Positions 15,365 to 26,400 of a stretch of DNA of 64,000 nt are shown here, piece after piece. Position numbers and translations under genes: made by a program. The notes below the pieces were generated by a model that did no database searches, had not been told where the DNA came from, and saw only the letters and a list, made by a program, of their open reading frames with translations. The stretch is from positions 18,644 to 82,643 of the forward strand of contig JAGCGM010000136.1 of assembly GCA_017649635.1 (NCBI GenBank), in the 5' to 3' direction. Position 1 is the stretch's first letter; the number at the start of each line of letters is the position of its first letter. Source of the stretch: Paludibacteraceae bacterium (GTDB lineage Bacteria; Bacteroidota; Bacteroidia; Bacteroidales; Paludibacteraceae).

Positions 15365-16039
15365 ATGAAAAACTTTAAAGGAGCACACGTATGTGCGTAT
15401 ATATCATTGACGGTTTCATCCATTTTGATGGCTTTGTGGATTTGTAATGTAGGCGGTTTTACCGTCGTTAGTCTTGACTCATTCGTCGGAGTCATTGTTG
15501 CTCTGCTTGCCATTATTGTTGCCTTTGCGGTTGCATGGAATATATATAATGGCATCGATTTAAAAAACGATGTTAAGGAAGCAAAAACTGAATTCAATAA
15601 AAAGGTGGAAGAAGTGGAAAAAGTGGAAAAGAAATTACAGGAGGAAATCGTCGCATTAAAAAAATCCAATGGGCATTCTTTACATCTGAATTTCTTACAA
15701 TTTGGATATACCGCATTTAGATCGGGCGAATACGCAAATGCGATTCAATATTATACGCTTTCGTTAAGACTCGCATTGCAATATCATTCAACATTTAATG
15801 TTGAATTTGTTTTGACCAAATTAGAACAAACGATTAATGAATATTCATACATTAGTCAAGACGAATCGGAGTATAGCGACTGTTTGTATGAATTTAGTAA
15901 CGAAAACATAAAAGCTATTAATGATAACAACGACAAAATAACGGCATCTCAGGGATTTGAATCCATACGTGAGAGATATACGAATATATGGAAGCGCATT
16001 CAGGACCTCATTAATAGATATAAACAGATTACCGCTTAA
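15365..16039 (+). CDS. Two-helix membrane protein with coiled coil
   Basis: 224 residues. Two membrane segments at about 10-30 (AYISLTVSSILMALWICNV) and 38-60 (FVGVIVALLAIIVAFAVAW) are followed by a coiled coil (VKEAKTEFNKKVEEVEKVEK) and a helical domain that looks like degenerate tetratricopeptide repeats (FGYTAFRSGEYANAIQYYTLS). It is clearly AT-richer than its left neighbours, which suggests recent acquisition. Its stop overlaps the stop of the convergent gene at 16036. Family unknown; a membrane-anchored effector or sensor at the left edge of the defence region is possible. Confidence 0.75.
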   Translation: MKNFKGAHVCAYISLTVSSILMALWICNVGGFTVVSLDSFVGVIVALLAIIVAFAVAWNIYNGIDLKNDVKEAKTEFNKKVEEVEKVEKKLQEEIVALKKSNGHSLHLNFLQFGYTAFRSGEYANAIQYYTLSLRLALQYHSTFNVEFVLTKLEQTINEYSYISQDESEYSDCLYEFSNENIKAINDNNDKITASQGFESIRERYTNIWKRIQDLINRYKQITA

Positions 16040-17157
16040 TCCTTATTTTTGTTATCCTTATCTCCATTTGGTTCCGTTACACTTTTAGCCTTTTCGAGGG
16101 CTTGCTTGGCCCGCTCCAGTTGAAGATATGCTTTGAGTTTTTCATTCTCCTTTTTAAACTGTTCGATGCACTTGTCCCTCTTTTCGATTTCAAAGGCGAG
16201 GTCCTTGATTATATCGAAGAGGGTGCGCAGCGTGCCAGCGTCAGCGGACCTGAAAGCGAGGTCAAAGGATTCCTTGCTACGGAAACAGGGTAGGGTGAGT
16301 ACCTGAGGATGATCCTTCAGCATGAAGTATAGACGACTCCGTTCCTCCTCGGTCTCCCTGCCTCCATTATCGATAATCGCCCGGCGTTTTCTTTCCCATA
16401 TCTCCTCAAAGTCGTGCACGTAGGTCGCACGCAGCTGGGAGATGGCTTCCATCCCGTTATAGACCTCTACGCCCAAGGTGCCGGGAATCCCCTTGCAGTG
16501 GTCCTTATACATATTCACGAAGGTTGCGATGTAAGCATCGTAAGCTTTCCTCCAATTATCATATTTGTAGATGTCAATCTCCTTATCGAAGTCATTGATA
16601 AGGTGGTCGGGAAACGCATTGCGTTCCCACTTTTCGCCATTGCGGTAGTAATGGCCAAAGTAGAAACTGCCCGAATCGGTGGTCTTCTTGAAGTAGTAAA
16701 TCTGAGAGACGTTGGCATTGTCGTATTCGCCCGTCGTCAGTTTCTCAAGCACGGGTACATACAGGATATCCTTCAATTCGCAGGTTATGGGCTCAGCCTC
16801 CAGCTGGCGTAACAGGTGGCCCAGGATATTATCGCACTCGATGATATCCTCCCGGATCTTACACTTGGCCATATCGGTCTTGGAGACACGGAAGGAGACA
16901 AGCGGATCCTTCGAGCCTTTGAGCGGGTCGAAGAACCTGATATGAGGCGTGTCAAGAATCGCCTCGACCTTGGATAAATCATTTGACGTGAGGAAATCCA
17001 GCTCCTTACTATAATCGTGTAATTTACTCTTGCCTAACAGATACTGGGCAAGAGGACTCTTGCTTATAAAACATGCCAGGTCAAACGAAGTGAAGTTACT
17101 CTTATAAAATTCGTTAAACTGACGCAGAAATTTCTTTTTATCGAAGTATTTAATCAT
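16036..17157 (-). CDS. Hypothetical protein with C-terminal coiled coil (373 aa)
   Basis: The start at 17157 (MIKYFDKKKFLRQFNEFYKS) is preferred. A longer frame to 17295 is possible, but its extra residues are encoded by a copy of the dispersed G-rich motif. No catalytic motif is obvious; the C-terminal 60 residues form a coiled coil (IEKRDKCIEQFKKENEKLKA). Its neighbours are a membrane coiled-coil protein on one side and a restriction-type cluster on the other, so a defence-linked role is possible, by context only. Confidence 0.7.
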   Translation of the reverse strand: MIKYFDKKKFLRQFNEFYKSNFTSFDLACFISKSPLAQYLLGKSKLHDYSKELDFLTSNDLSKVEAILDTPHIRFFDPLKGSKDPLVSFRVSKTDMAKCKIREDIIECDNILGHLLRQLEAEPITCELKDILYVPVLEKLTTGEYDNANVSQIYYFKKTTDSGSFYFGHYYRNGEKWERNAFPDHLINDFDKEIDIYKYDNWRKAYDAYIATFVNMYKDHCKGIPGTLGVEVYNGMEAISQLRATYVHDFEEIWERKRRAIIDNGGRETEEERSRLYFMLKDHPQVLTLPCFRSKESFDLAFRSADAGTLRTLFDIIKDLAFEIEKRDKCIEQFKKENEKLKAYLQLERAKQALEKAKSVTEPNGDKDNKNKD

Positions 17158-17339
17158 TGGTATATACCGCTTTTCGCTAACAATATGTAAATGTAACTCT
17201 TTCCGATTAAACGGAAAAGAATTGTACGGATTATGTGCTAATCCGGGAACGATTTCGTAAATAGGCGAGTTGGGGAGGGGAGAAGTAGGATCCACCAGTT
17301 GCGAGATAACGACTTATTCAGTAATTTCGCAGTACTAAT

Positions 17340-17417
17340 CAGATTTAACACTGATAAGTAGTCAAAATTTCTTGCAGTGTGTCGCTCGTGAGGGTGGCAC
17401 ACTATTTTTTAGGTGTT
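17340..17417 (+). ncRNA. Candidate small RNA with terminator (A)
   Basis: A weak hairpin (ATCAG with CTGAT), an unpaired linker TAGTCAAAATTTCTTGC, then a strong stem AGTGTGTC paired with GGCACACT around GCTCGTGAGGGT, followed by ATTTTTTA. The loop nearly matches that of the next hairpin (GCTTGTGAAGGT at about 17509). This may be a small RNA or a stray terminator. No exact promoter is visible. Confidence 0.35.
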
Positions 17418-17445
17418 GATAATTCATGAGGTATTGATTACATTT

Positions 17446-17536
17446 GTGATACTAAGTTAGTTTAAATATTATTTTTCATTTATTATTGTTAATTATCGTT
17501 GCGCGTTGCTTGTGAAGGTGGCGCGCATTTTTGGTT
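17446..17536 (+). ncRNA. Candidate small RNA with terminator (B)
   Basis: TACATTTG (about 17439-17446), a consensus -7 element, with a GTTG 20 bp upstream, is followed by about 60 nt of AT-rich linker. The stem TGCGCGT paired with GCGCGCA comes next, around GCTTGTGAAGGT, with a T run after it. The loop string CTTGTGAAGGTGG recurs in the candidate RNA at 34695 as CTTGTGAAAGTGG. It lies between the divergent 16036 gene and the helicase gene. Confidence 0.4.
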
Positions 17537-17572
17537 TTAAGGAGAGTAGGCCCGACGGCCCGGTGGGGCAGA

Positions 17573-17604
17573 TTTGCCGATGAAAAAAATTTTTATTATA
17601 TTTG
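17573..17604 (+). promoter_or_regulatory. Promoter of the helicase/type III cluster
   Basis: TTTG at 17573-17576, a 20-bp spacer and TATATTTG at 17597-17604, an exact consensus. The ATG at 17636 follows 31 bp later. It rules out the longer in-frame start upstream. Confidence 0.85.
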
Positions 17605-17635
17605 TTATCTTGTAAGAACTAGTACGAAAGGTGGT

Positions 17636-20600
17636 ATGGAAAGCGGCATATTTGATAACAAAAACGACTTGCTGATCGACGATTTGAAAGAAAAGATTTG
17701 CGACGGAAGCAAAATTTCTGTTGTGGCAGCCAGTTTCTCAATATATGCTTATGAGGCGTTAAAGGATGAGTTGAATAAGATTGATGAGATGAAATTCATA
17801 TTCAATTCACCCACCTTTGACAAAGGTAAGGTCTCGAAGGAAAAAAGGGAGTTCTATATTCCGAAATTGAATCGTGAAAGGAATCTGTTCGGTACGGATT
17901 TCGAACTGAAATTACGGAATAACTTAACACAAAAGGCGATAGCCTATGAGTGCGCCGAATGGATCCGGAAAAAAGTAAAATTCAAAACCAATATAACCAA
18001 CCAGTTCATAGCCGGATTAATCAACATTGAAAACGGAGGCTATAAACTAACCTACCAGCCATTCAATGAGTTCACAACCACAGAACTGGGATGTGAACGA
18101 GGTGACGAAATGATGCCGATGAAGATAAGACAGTCATCCCCGATATCCGATATGTTCCTGAAAAATTTCATACAGCTGTGGAACAATGAGGAAAATTTCA
18201 AGGACGTCACCGAGCAAGTTATAGAAAACATCAGCAACGTATATAAGGAAAATGCGCCTGACTTCATATATTTCCTTTCAATATACAATATTTTCAAGGA
18301 GTTCCTGAACGATATTTCCGAGGATGTGTTACCCAATGAGGCGACAGGATTTAAAAAGAGCGTCGTATGGAATAAACTATATAATTTTCAGAAAGACGCC
18401 TGCCTCGGCATCATTAATAAACTGGAAAAATACAATGGATGTATCCTGGCCGACAGTGTAGGTTTGGGAAAAACCTTCACGGCTTTATCCGTGATAAAAT
18501 ATTATGAAAACAGGAACAAGTCGGTCCTAGTACTCTGTCCGAAGAAACTGAAGGAAAACTGGAACACATATAAGAATAATTATGTGAACAATCCGCTACA
18601 AAAGGATAGACTAAGATATGACGTGTTGTTCCATACCGATCTTTCAAGAAACGGTGGGGAATCCAACGGAATATCGCTTGATAATATAAACTGGGGCAAC
18701 TATGACCTGCTGGTCATTGACGAGTCCCATAATTTCAGAAACGGAGGAAAGATTGACGCAGAGGATGATGATGATAGCCAGAGGGCGAACAGATACACCA
18801 AGTTGATGATGAAGGTCATCAAGGAAGGGGTCAAGACAAAAGTCCTGATGCTTTCCGCCACCCCTGTGAATAACAGGTTCAATGATTTGAAAAACCAGTT
18901 GCAGTTAGCATACGAGGGTGATTCATCGAAAATAAACGATGAACTCAACATCACCGGGACCGTGGAGGAAGTATTCCGTAAAGCGCAATACGCTTATAAC
19001 CAGTGGGCGAAACTGCCTGCCGAACAGCGGACAACCGAGAACCTGCTGCAGAGTCTGAGCTTCGATTTCTTTGAACTGCTGGATTCCGTGACGATAGCAC
19101 GCAGTAGGAAACACATCGAAAAATACTACGATACAACTGACATAGGGACCTTCCCTGAAAGGCTGCATCCAGTGTCACGGCAACCCGCCTTGACTAACTT
19201 GCCCGATGCGCCTTCCTTCAATGACATATTCGCCTATCTGGAGGAATTGAAACTTGCCATATACATCCCATCCATGTACATTCTGCCGAGTGCCAAAGGT
19301 AAATATGGGATGGATATGCCCGAAGAGGGATATGACGAGGACAACGGGGACCATAGCGCCCTCTCCCTTGTCGAGCGTGAGAAAGGTATTCATAGGTTGA
19401 TGAGCATCCAGATGCTGAAGCGCCTCGAAAGTTCAGTGAACTCGTTCAGACTGACCGTGAACAGAATCGTGGAGAAGATTAATACGACGCTGGCCCAGAT
19501 AGCGGCGCAGGAAGATGTCGATGTGGATGACTACTCCATCGAGCAAAACGAGGCGGATGAGGATTATGAGCTTTTCATCGGTAACAAGAAAAACAAAATC
19601 AGCCTCCGCGACTTGGATACCATCTCATGGAAACGTGATTTGGAAAACGATCTGGCAATCTTTAATGTCATGCTGGATAAAATAAAAGGAATCACTCCTG
19701 AATATGACAGCAAGCTCCAAAGCCTGTTAAGCGACATAGCCGACAAGATCGAGCACCCGCTGAACGGGGATAATAAGAAAGTGATTATATTCACCGCTTT
19801 CTCCGACACGGCCGAATACATCTATGATTACATATCCGAGGAGATTCTGAATAGATATCACCTGAACACCGCATTGGTCTCAGGTGATATAGAAGCCAAA
19901 AGTACGCTGAAACTAAAGGAGAAGCTGGATTTCAACAAGGTTTTGACCCTTTTCTCGCCGGTTTCCAAGGAGAAAAATGTGGTTTATCCTAAGATAAACG
20001 GGGAGATTGATATATTAATCGCAACGGATTGCATCAGCGAGGGTCAGAACCTGCAGGACTGCGATTATCTGATAAACTACGACATACACTGGAACCCGGT
20101 CCGGATCATACAGCGTTTCGGACGTGTAGACCGTATAGGTTCCAGGAACAAGGTCATCCAGTTGGTCAATTATTGGCCGGACATGACACTTGACGAATAC
20201 ATAAAACTGAAATCCCGCGTCGAAGCACGAATGAAGGCTGTGATAATGTCTTCGACAGGTGATGAAAACCCTATTGACCCCAATGAGTCGGGGGATCTGG
20301 AGTATAGGAAGGAGCAATTGAAAAGATTGAAAGAGGAAGTGATTGACTTGGAGGATATGAATACCGGAATAAGCATCGTGGATCTGGGATTGAATGACTT
20401 CAGGATGGACCTGCTTTCATACATAAAAGAGAATCCGGACATCGAGCATTCCCCGCACGGACTGCATGCGGTTGTGAAATCAACCCCTACATGCAGTAAG
20501 GGAATAATATATATCCTGAAGAACATCGCTAATTCTGTCAATATAAACAGTACAAACAGGCTTCATCCGTTCTATATGGTATATATCGGGACGGACGGGC

Positions 20601-20896
20601 AAATAATGGTCAACCACCTTCACCCGAAGAAGCTGCTGGACAAGATGCGCCTGCTCTGCAAGGGGAAGTCGGAACCTGACAGGGTGTTATGCCAGCAGTT
20701 CAACAAAGAGACAAAAGACGGAAGGGATATGAGCGAATATTCAAAGCTGCTGGGCAGTGCGATAGCATCCATAATAAACGTCAAGGAAGAATCGGACATC
20801 GATTCATTCCTTACAGGATCCCAGCTGGACCTGTTCGATGACGGGATAAAAGGATTGGATGATTTTGAGCTGATAAGTTTTCTTGTCATAAAATAA
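17636..20896 (+). CDS. PLD-like/SNF2 helicase of a restriction-type cluster
   Basis: 1,086 residues. The N-terminal region (about 20-180) looks like a phospholipase-D-type nuclease fold (SVVAASFSIYAYEALKDEL), but I do not see an HxK motif, so it may be inactive. A SNF2/RapA-type helicase follows: Walker A in ADSVGLGKTFTALSV near residue 272, VIDESHNFRN near 360, LSATPVNNRF, IATDCISEGQNL and QRFGRVDRIGS near 825. It probably moves on or cuts DNA with the DUF4391, Mod and Res proteins encoded immediately downstream, each separated by no more than 12 bp. The start was fixed by the promoter. Confidence 0.9.
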   Translation: MESGIFDNKNDLLIDDLKEKICDGSKISVVAASFSIYAYEALKDELNKIDEMKFIFNSPTFDKGKVSKEKREFYIPKLNRERNLFGTDFELKLRNNLTQKAIAYECAEWIRKKVKFKTNITNQFIAGLINIENGGYKLTYQPFNEFTTTELGCERGDEMMPMKIRQSSPISDMFLKNFIQLWNNEENFKDVTEQVIENISNVYKENAPDFIYFLSIYNIFKEFLNDISEDVLPNEATGFKKSVVWNKLYNFQKDACLGIINKLEKYNGCILADSVGLGKTFTALSVIKYYENRNKSVLVLCPKKLKENWNTYKNNYVNNPLQKDRLRYDVLFHTDLSRNGGESNGISLDNINWGNYDLLVIDESHNFRNGGKIDAEDDDDSQRANRYTKLMMKVIKEGVKTKVLMLSATPVNNRFNDLKNQLQLAYEGDSSKINDELNITGTVEEVFRKAQYAYNQWAKLPAEQRTTENLLQSLSFDFFELLDSVTIARSRKHIEKYYDTTDIGTFPERLHPVSRQPALTNLPDAPSFNDIFAYLEELKLAIYIPSMYILPSAKGKYGMDMPEEGYDEDNGDHSALSLVEREKGIHRLMSIQMLKRLESSVNSFRLTVNRIVEKINTTLAQIAAQEDVDVDDYSIEQNEADEDYELFIGNKKNKISLRDLDTISWKRDLENDLAIFNVMLDKIKGITPEYDSKLQSLLSDIADKIEHPLNGDNKKVIIFTAFSDTAEYIYDYISEEILNRYHLNTALVSGDIEAKSTLKLKEKLDFNKVLTLFSPVSKEKNVVYPKINGEIDILIATDCISEGQNLQDCDYLINYDIHWNPVRIIQRFGRVDRIGSRNKVIQLVNYWPDMTLDEYIKLKSRVEARMKAVIMSSTGDENPIDPNESGDLEYRKEQLKRLKEEVIDLEDMNTGISIVDLGLNDFRMDLLSYIKENPDIEHSPHGLHAVVKSTPTCSKGIIYILKNIANSVNINSTNRLHPFYMVYIGTDGQIMVNHLHPKKLLDKMRLLCKGKSEPDRVLCQQFNKETKDGRDMSEYSKLLGSAIASIINVKEESDIDSFLTGSQLDLFDDGIKGLDDFELISFLVIK

Positions 20897-20902
20897 AGGA
20901 AT

Positions 20903-21511
20903 ATGATAGGATTGCCCATAGCGACGGAGATACAGAAACAATTGCCGAAGACAAGGATATTCGACAAAATGGATATACCTTCTTCCATGAGGAAGACGTT
21001 TGACGATGATGTCAGCAGGATCAATATAGTGAACATGCTGACATTAAAAACGATACCAGGGCTTCAGGAAGGGGAAGAGTTCAAGTCCGTTTATGTATTG
21101 CAAGTTATTCTAAAGAGGGAGAAGTATGATAAAAAAAGCATACTGCTACTCTCTAAAAAGATACCTCAGAACATCGTGTTGATTCTGCAGTTCAAGGAGA
21201 AGGTTCAATTGGCGGTTTTCCAGGATATCCTGCACACGACCATATGGAAGGATGCGAAGGAGTGGAACCTGAGAATCGAGGGGAACACCCTACTGGAAGT
21301 ATGGGAAAACATTGTGAGGCAGATAAGCGGTATCAGCCTTGAAGAAGGGAAGGAACTTAACCTGCAGATAGAGAAAAGCGAGGAGATGCGGAAACTTATG
21401 GCGAAGATCGATACTCTGGAAAAGAAAATCTTCTCTGAAAAGCAGTCAAGAAGGAAGATGGAATTGTTTGAGGAGATGCTCGGGTTGAAGAAACAGTTGA
21501 AGGAAAGATAG
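20903..21511 (+). CDS. DUF4391 family protein
   Basis: 202 residues. The region SILLLSKKIPQNIVLILQFKEKVQLAVF and the C-terminal coiled coil (MAKIDTLEKKIFSEKQSRRK) fit DUF4391, a family usually encoded between a PLD-SNF2 helicase and an adenine methyltransferase in restriction-like clusters. Its role is unknown; an adaptor joining helicase and methylase is likely. It starts 6 bp after the helicase stop and ends just before the Mod gene. Confidence 0.8.
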   Translation: MIGLPIATEIQKQLPKTRIFDKMDIPSSMRKTFDDDVSRINIVNMLTLKTIPGLQEGEEFKSVYVLQVILKREKYDKKSILLLSKKIPQNIVLILQFKEKVQLAVFQDILHTTIWKDAKEWNLRIEGNTLLEVWENIVRQISGISLEEGKELNLQIEKSEEMRKLMAKIDTLEKKIFSEKQSRRKMELFEEMLGLKKQLKER

Positions 21512-21523
21512 AAATTGAATAAT

Positions 21524-23422
21524 ATGAATAAGTTACAAATGCAAAGTGCTGACGGGGTTAGCATGAACATTGAGAAGATCGCAGCGTTGTTTCCGAACTG
21601 CGTGACGGAAACAACGGACAAGGACGGCAATATCTGTAAAGGTATTGACTTCGACAAGCTGAAAGAGGAATTGAGCGATGACATCATCGACAATGGCAAG
21701 GAACGCTATCAGTTCACATGGCCGGACAAGCGTCAGGCTATTCATACCGCAAACACACCAATAACCAAAACACTCCGTCCATGCCGTGAGGACAGTGTGG
21801 ATTTCGATAATACACAGAACCTGTATATCGAAGGTGACAACCTCGATGTGTTGAAACTGCTCCGTGAGAACTACCTTGGTAAGGTGAAGATGATTTACAT
21901 CGATCCACCATATAACACCGGTAACGACTTCATATATAACGATAACTTCAAGATGGAAGAAGATCTTTTCTCCGAAGCCAGCGGTGAAAGGGATGAGATG
22001 GGCAACCGTATGGTTGTCAATTCGGATAGCAATGGTCGGTTCCATACCGATTGGCTCAATATGATGTACCCGAGACTGAAGGTAGCAAGAGACTTGCTGA
22101 CTGAAGATGGCGTGATATTTATATCAATTGACGATAATGAGGTGTCAAACCTAAAGAAAATATGTGATGAAATCTATGGCGAAGAAAATTTTACGGCATC
22201 ATTCCCATGGAGAAAAAGGACTGCAAAATCTGATGTTCCATTTGGTATTTCCCAAGACTACGAACAGATTCTTTGTTATGCGAAATCAAAATTATTTGAA
22301 GCTAGTATAAAAGGAAACGAAAGAAAATACTACGAAACAGAGGATTTCTCTGGCAAACCATGGAGATATCATGATTTGACAAAGCAAACAACTGCATCAG
22401 AAAGGCCTAATAGTTTCTTTACGATTGTTAATCCTAAAAATGGAGAATCATATCCAGCGAATCCTAATAGAACATGGTGTATAACAAAAGAAACATTTGA
22501 AGACTACTATAAGGCAAATAGAATTATATTCCCTGGAGATTATGAGTTTTTAAAGATTGATAGGCCCGTTTTGAGATATTGGAAAGAGGATGATATGGCT
22601 AAATCCGGTGATAGATTCGGAATGATTGCTGTAAGTACAAAACTCCCAGATTCGGTAGGTATGTCCCAGGATGGTACCAAAGAAATTTCTGAATTATTTG
22701 AGTCAAAAATATTTAGTTTCCCTAAACCCACATCCCTATTGAAATTCATTGTTACTATATGTAATGGCCCAAAGGATATATATTTAGATTTCTTTTCTGG
22801 TTCTGCAACTACAGCTCATTCAGTTTTGCAACTAAATCGTGAAGATGCAGGGTCTAGAAAATTTATAATGGTACAAGTACAAGAAAATACAGATAAAAAC
22901 TCAAACACCTACAAGGCTGGCTATAAAAACATCTGCGAAATCGGCAAGGAGCGTATCCGCCGTGCCGCCAAGAAGATCAAGGCAGAGATGGAGACGGAAG
23001 GTAAAGACACCAGTAAGATGGACTTTGGGTTCCGTGTCCTGAAGCTTGACTCAAGCAACATGAAGGACGTGTACTACACACCGCAGGAAACAAAGTTGGA
23101 TTTGTTCTCTGAGAACAACGTCAAGGAAGACAGGACAGCGGAAGACTTGCTGTTCCAGGTCATGCCGAAATGCGATCTGATGTTATCTGAAAAGATAACG
23201 AAGGAGAACATCAACGGCAAGGATGTGTATTTCGTGAAGGACAATTACTTGGCAGCATGCTTTGACAATGATTTAACCGATGACGTCATCAAGGAAATAG
23301 CGAAACGCCAGCCATACCATTTCGTAATGAAGGAGGGCGGAGCAATGAAAGACAGCGTGCTGGATAACTTCGAACAAATATTCAAGACCTACAGTGCCGG
23401 AACCAAATGTATGGTAATTTAA
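21524..23422 (+). CDS. mod: Type III restriction-modification DNA methyltransferase (Mod)
   Basis: 632 residues from the ATG at 21524; an in-frame TTG lies nine bases upstream. Motif IV DPPYNTGNDF (near residue 127) precedes motif I DFFSGSATTAHSVL (near 423), the order of beta-class N6-adenine methyltransferases of type III systems. The segment between about 200 and 460, which should include the target-recognition domain, is markedly more AT-rich than the two ends (22125-22915). This suggests that specificity was swapped by recombination. It would set the recognition site for the Res nuclease encoded 10 bp downstream. Confidence 0.92.
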   Translation: MNKLQMQSADGVSMNIEKIAALFPNCVTETTDKDGNICKGIDFDKLKEELSDDIIDNGKERYQFTWPDKRQAIHTANTPITKTLRPCREDSVDFDNTQNLYIEGDNLDVLKLLRENYLGKVKMIYIDPPYNTGNDFIYNDNFKMEEDLFSEASGERDEMGNRMVVNSDSNGRFHTDWLNMMYPRLKVARDLLTEDGVIFISIDDNEVSNLKKICDEIYGEENFTASFPWRKRTAKSDVPFGISQDYEQILCYAKSKLFEASIKGNERKYYETEDFSGKPWRYHDLTKQTTASERPNSFFTIVNPKNGESYPANPNRTWCITKETFEDYYKANRIIFPGDYEFLKIDRPVLRYWKEDDMAKSGDRFGMIAVSTKLPDSVGMSQDGTKEISELFESKIFSFPKPTSLLKFIVTICNGPKDIYLDFFSGSATTAHSVLQLNREDAGSRKFIMVQVQENTDKNSNTYKAGYKNICEIGKERIRRAAKKIKAEMETEGKDTSKMDFGFRVLKLDSSNMKDVYYTPQETKLDLFSENNVKEDRTAEDLLFQVMPKCDLMLSEKITKENINGKDVYFVKDNYLAACFDNDLTDDVIKEIAKRQPYHFVMKEGGAMKDSVLDNFEQIFKTYSAGTKCMVI

Positions 23423-23432
23423 TCTCGCCACC

Positions 23433-26400
23433 ATGAAGTTTAATTTCAAGATACAGCAATACCAGACTGATGCCGTGGAAAACACAGTGTCGGTTTTTGA
23501 AGGACAGCCACTCGTTGACGGAAGCGAACTTTACAAAATGGACAAGGGTAGAGGAGTGCTTGTTTATGAAGGCACTGACAATGCCTACCGTAACCATGAA
23601 ATAGTGCCAGGACTCCTGAAGAAGATAGATGTCAACAGCAACGCACCCTTGCTTGACAACATAAGGAATGCGCAGAAGAGTTGCGATATTACATTATCGA
23701 GCTCGCTTGCAACGGGATTCGGCGCCTGCAACCTCGATATTGATATGGAAACAGGTACTGGTAAAACCTATGTCTACATCAAAACGATGTTCGAATTGAA
23801 CAAACGTTATGGTTGGACAAAGTTTATCGTCGTGGTGCCAAGTGTCGCTATCAGGGAGGGCGTTTTCAAGAGTTTTAAAGACCTTGAAGAACACTTTATG
23901 TTCTATTACCAGAAGAAGGCGAGATACTTCATCTATGACAGTAAGAACCTCACTAAACTGGATTCGTATTCGTCGAGCGCAGAAATCAACGTGATGATCA
24001 TCAATTTCCAAGCCTTCGCGACCTCAATGAAAGAAGGAGGAAAGAGTAAGGAGAGTAAGATCATGTACTCGGAACGTGACGAGTTCCAAAGCCGACGTCC
24101 AATCGATGTGATAGCAGCCAACAAGCCTATCATCATCATGGATGAACCACAAAGAATGGAAGGCGCAGCCACGCAGAATGCGCTAAAGAAGTTCAATCCG
24201 TTGTTCGCCCTTTATTACTCGGCGACACATAAGACAAACCACAATGCGGTATATGCGTTGGATTCCCTCGATGCCTACAACCAAAAACTGGTTAAGAAGA
24301 TCCAGGTGAAAGCCTTTAAGGTGGAAAACCTGCAGGGTAAGGACAGCTACATGTATATTGACGACATCAAGATCAGTCCGAAGGAACCTCCAATGGTTAG
24401 AATCAATCTTGAAGTCAGTACCAAGAACGGAATCAAACGAGAAACGCATTTATTTAAAAAAGGGGACAAACTTGCTGAGGAAAGTGGGCTTAGACAATAT
24501 GATGGCTATGAAATCACAGACATCATACCTGAAAAGAGTTGTGTAGTGTTCCTGAACGGGTCCATCCTGCAGAAAGGTGACGTCATCGGCGACACCGATG
24601 AGGAAGCCATCCAGAGAGTGCAGATCAGAGAGACCATCAAGTCTCACTTCGAAAAGGAGAAATCCTTGTTCGAACAGGGTATCAAGACACTTTCATTGTT
24701 CTTCATCGATGAGGTGGCCCATTACAAGAGCTATGATGAAAACGGTGAGACAGTGCCAGGCAAGTTCTGGAAGATATTCGAGGAAGAGTATCTGAGGGAA
24801 CTGAACAACAATATCACGTTAGACACAGATGATCCATATCAAAAATATTTGAGGAGATTCAGCGTCGGCCAGATTCATAACGGATATTTCTCCATTGACA
24901 AGAAAGGACATGCCATCAATAGTAAGGAGGATTCGCCAGAAGCTTTATCGGCCTATGACCTTATTCTTAAAAACAAGGAAAGATTACTGGACTTCGAAGA
25001 GCCGACACGTTTTATTTTCTCCCACTCGGCACTGAGTGAAGGATGGGACAATCCGAACGTGTTCCAGATCTGCACCTTGAGACATGCAGGCTCCGACACA
25101 CGCCGCCGACAGGAAATCGGTCGTGGACTTCGCCTGTGTGTCGACCAGAATGGCGAACGCATGGACTACGAACGCCTGGGCGAACGTGTTCATGAAGTGA
25201 ATAAGCTGACAGTCATCGCAAACGAGAGCTATGCGGACTTTGTAAGCGGATTCCAGAGTGAAATCAAGGAAGCCCTCAGAGAAAGGGCAACAAAGCCGAC
25301 AGTGCAGTTCTTTGTCGGGAAATCCATTAAACTGGAAGATGGAACGATTCATCTGATCGATGAACAGGAAGCAGGATCCATAACGAGTTATCTATACGAA
25401 AACGATTATATCGATAAGGATAACAATCTACTTGAGAGTTATAAGGCTGCCGCCGAAACGGGAGAGTTTGAGCCGATGGGCAGGAAACTCAGACCTTATG
25501 CGAATCAGATACACGAGATAATCAGATCGATATTCGATGAAAACGCCGCCCTGGCCGGCATGATTGAGAATGGCAATAAGACTTCCGTTAAGGAAAACAC
25601 TCTGAACAAAAACATTGAAAAGAAGGAGTTCATCGACTTATGGAATCAAATCAACCATAAGTACGCATACACCGTATCCTATGATTCCGACGAACTGATC
25701 ACCAAAGCCATTAAGAGTATAGATGACAATCTCACTATCCGCAAGATGCGCTACACCACAACCGTGGTTGACCAGAAAAGCGGAGCCGGTGAGTTCGGTA
25801 ACATGCAGACCTCGACCCACGATTTAAAGACAATGGGAGGCTCGAATGTGAAATATGACCTTGTGGGGGAAATAGCCAAAGGTTCCAACCTGACACGCAG
25901 GACCGTAGTCAAGATCTTAAAGGGGATGGATCCTAATAAGCTTTTGTATTTCAAGGAGAATCCGGAGGATTTCATCCATAACACAATCAAGCTTATCAGA
26001 GAACAAAAGGCCACGATGATTATCGAAAGCATTTCGTATAATCAGATAGAAGGTTGTTATGAAACCAGCATCTTCACTGCTGAAAAGCATACCCAGCCGA
26101 TAGAGTCCGCCTACCATAAGGATAATACAAAACACATTTTGGATTATGTCTTTACGGACAGCGACACGGAACGTAAGTTCGCGGAGGAACTGGAAGCTGC
26201 GGATGAAGTGGTGGTGTATGCCAAAATACCCCGTAGTTTGCAGATTCCGACCCCTGTTGGCAATTATGCCCCGGATTGGGCCATCGCATTCAAGAAGGGT
26301 AGTGTGAAACATATCTTCTTTATCGCTGAGACAAAGGGGTCTTTGGAGAAAATGCAGTTGAAGCCGGTAGAACAGACCAAGATCAACTGCGCCCGCAAGG

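Noticed and set aside
17158-17295. Longer N-terminus for the 16036 gene
   Set aside because: Part of it is encoded by the dispersed G-rich motif; the ATG at 17157 is enough.
17531-17635. Longer N-terminus for the PLD-SNF2 helicase
   Set aside because: A perfect promoter lies inside it (17573-17604), and the added residues are unlike the family.
20115-20145. Match of about 11 bases between the guide after the 32298 repeat and the helicase gene
   Set aside because: Too short, and no TTTV PAM stands in front; chance.
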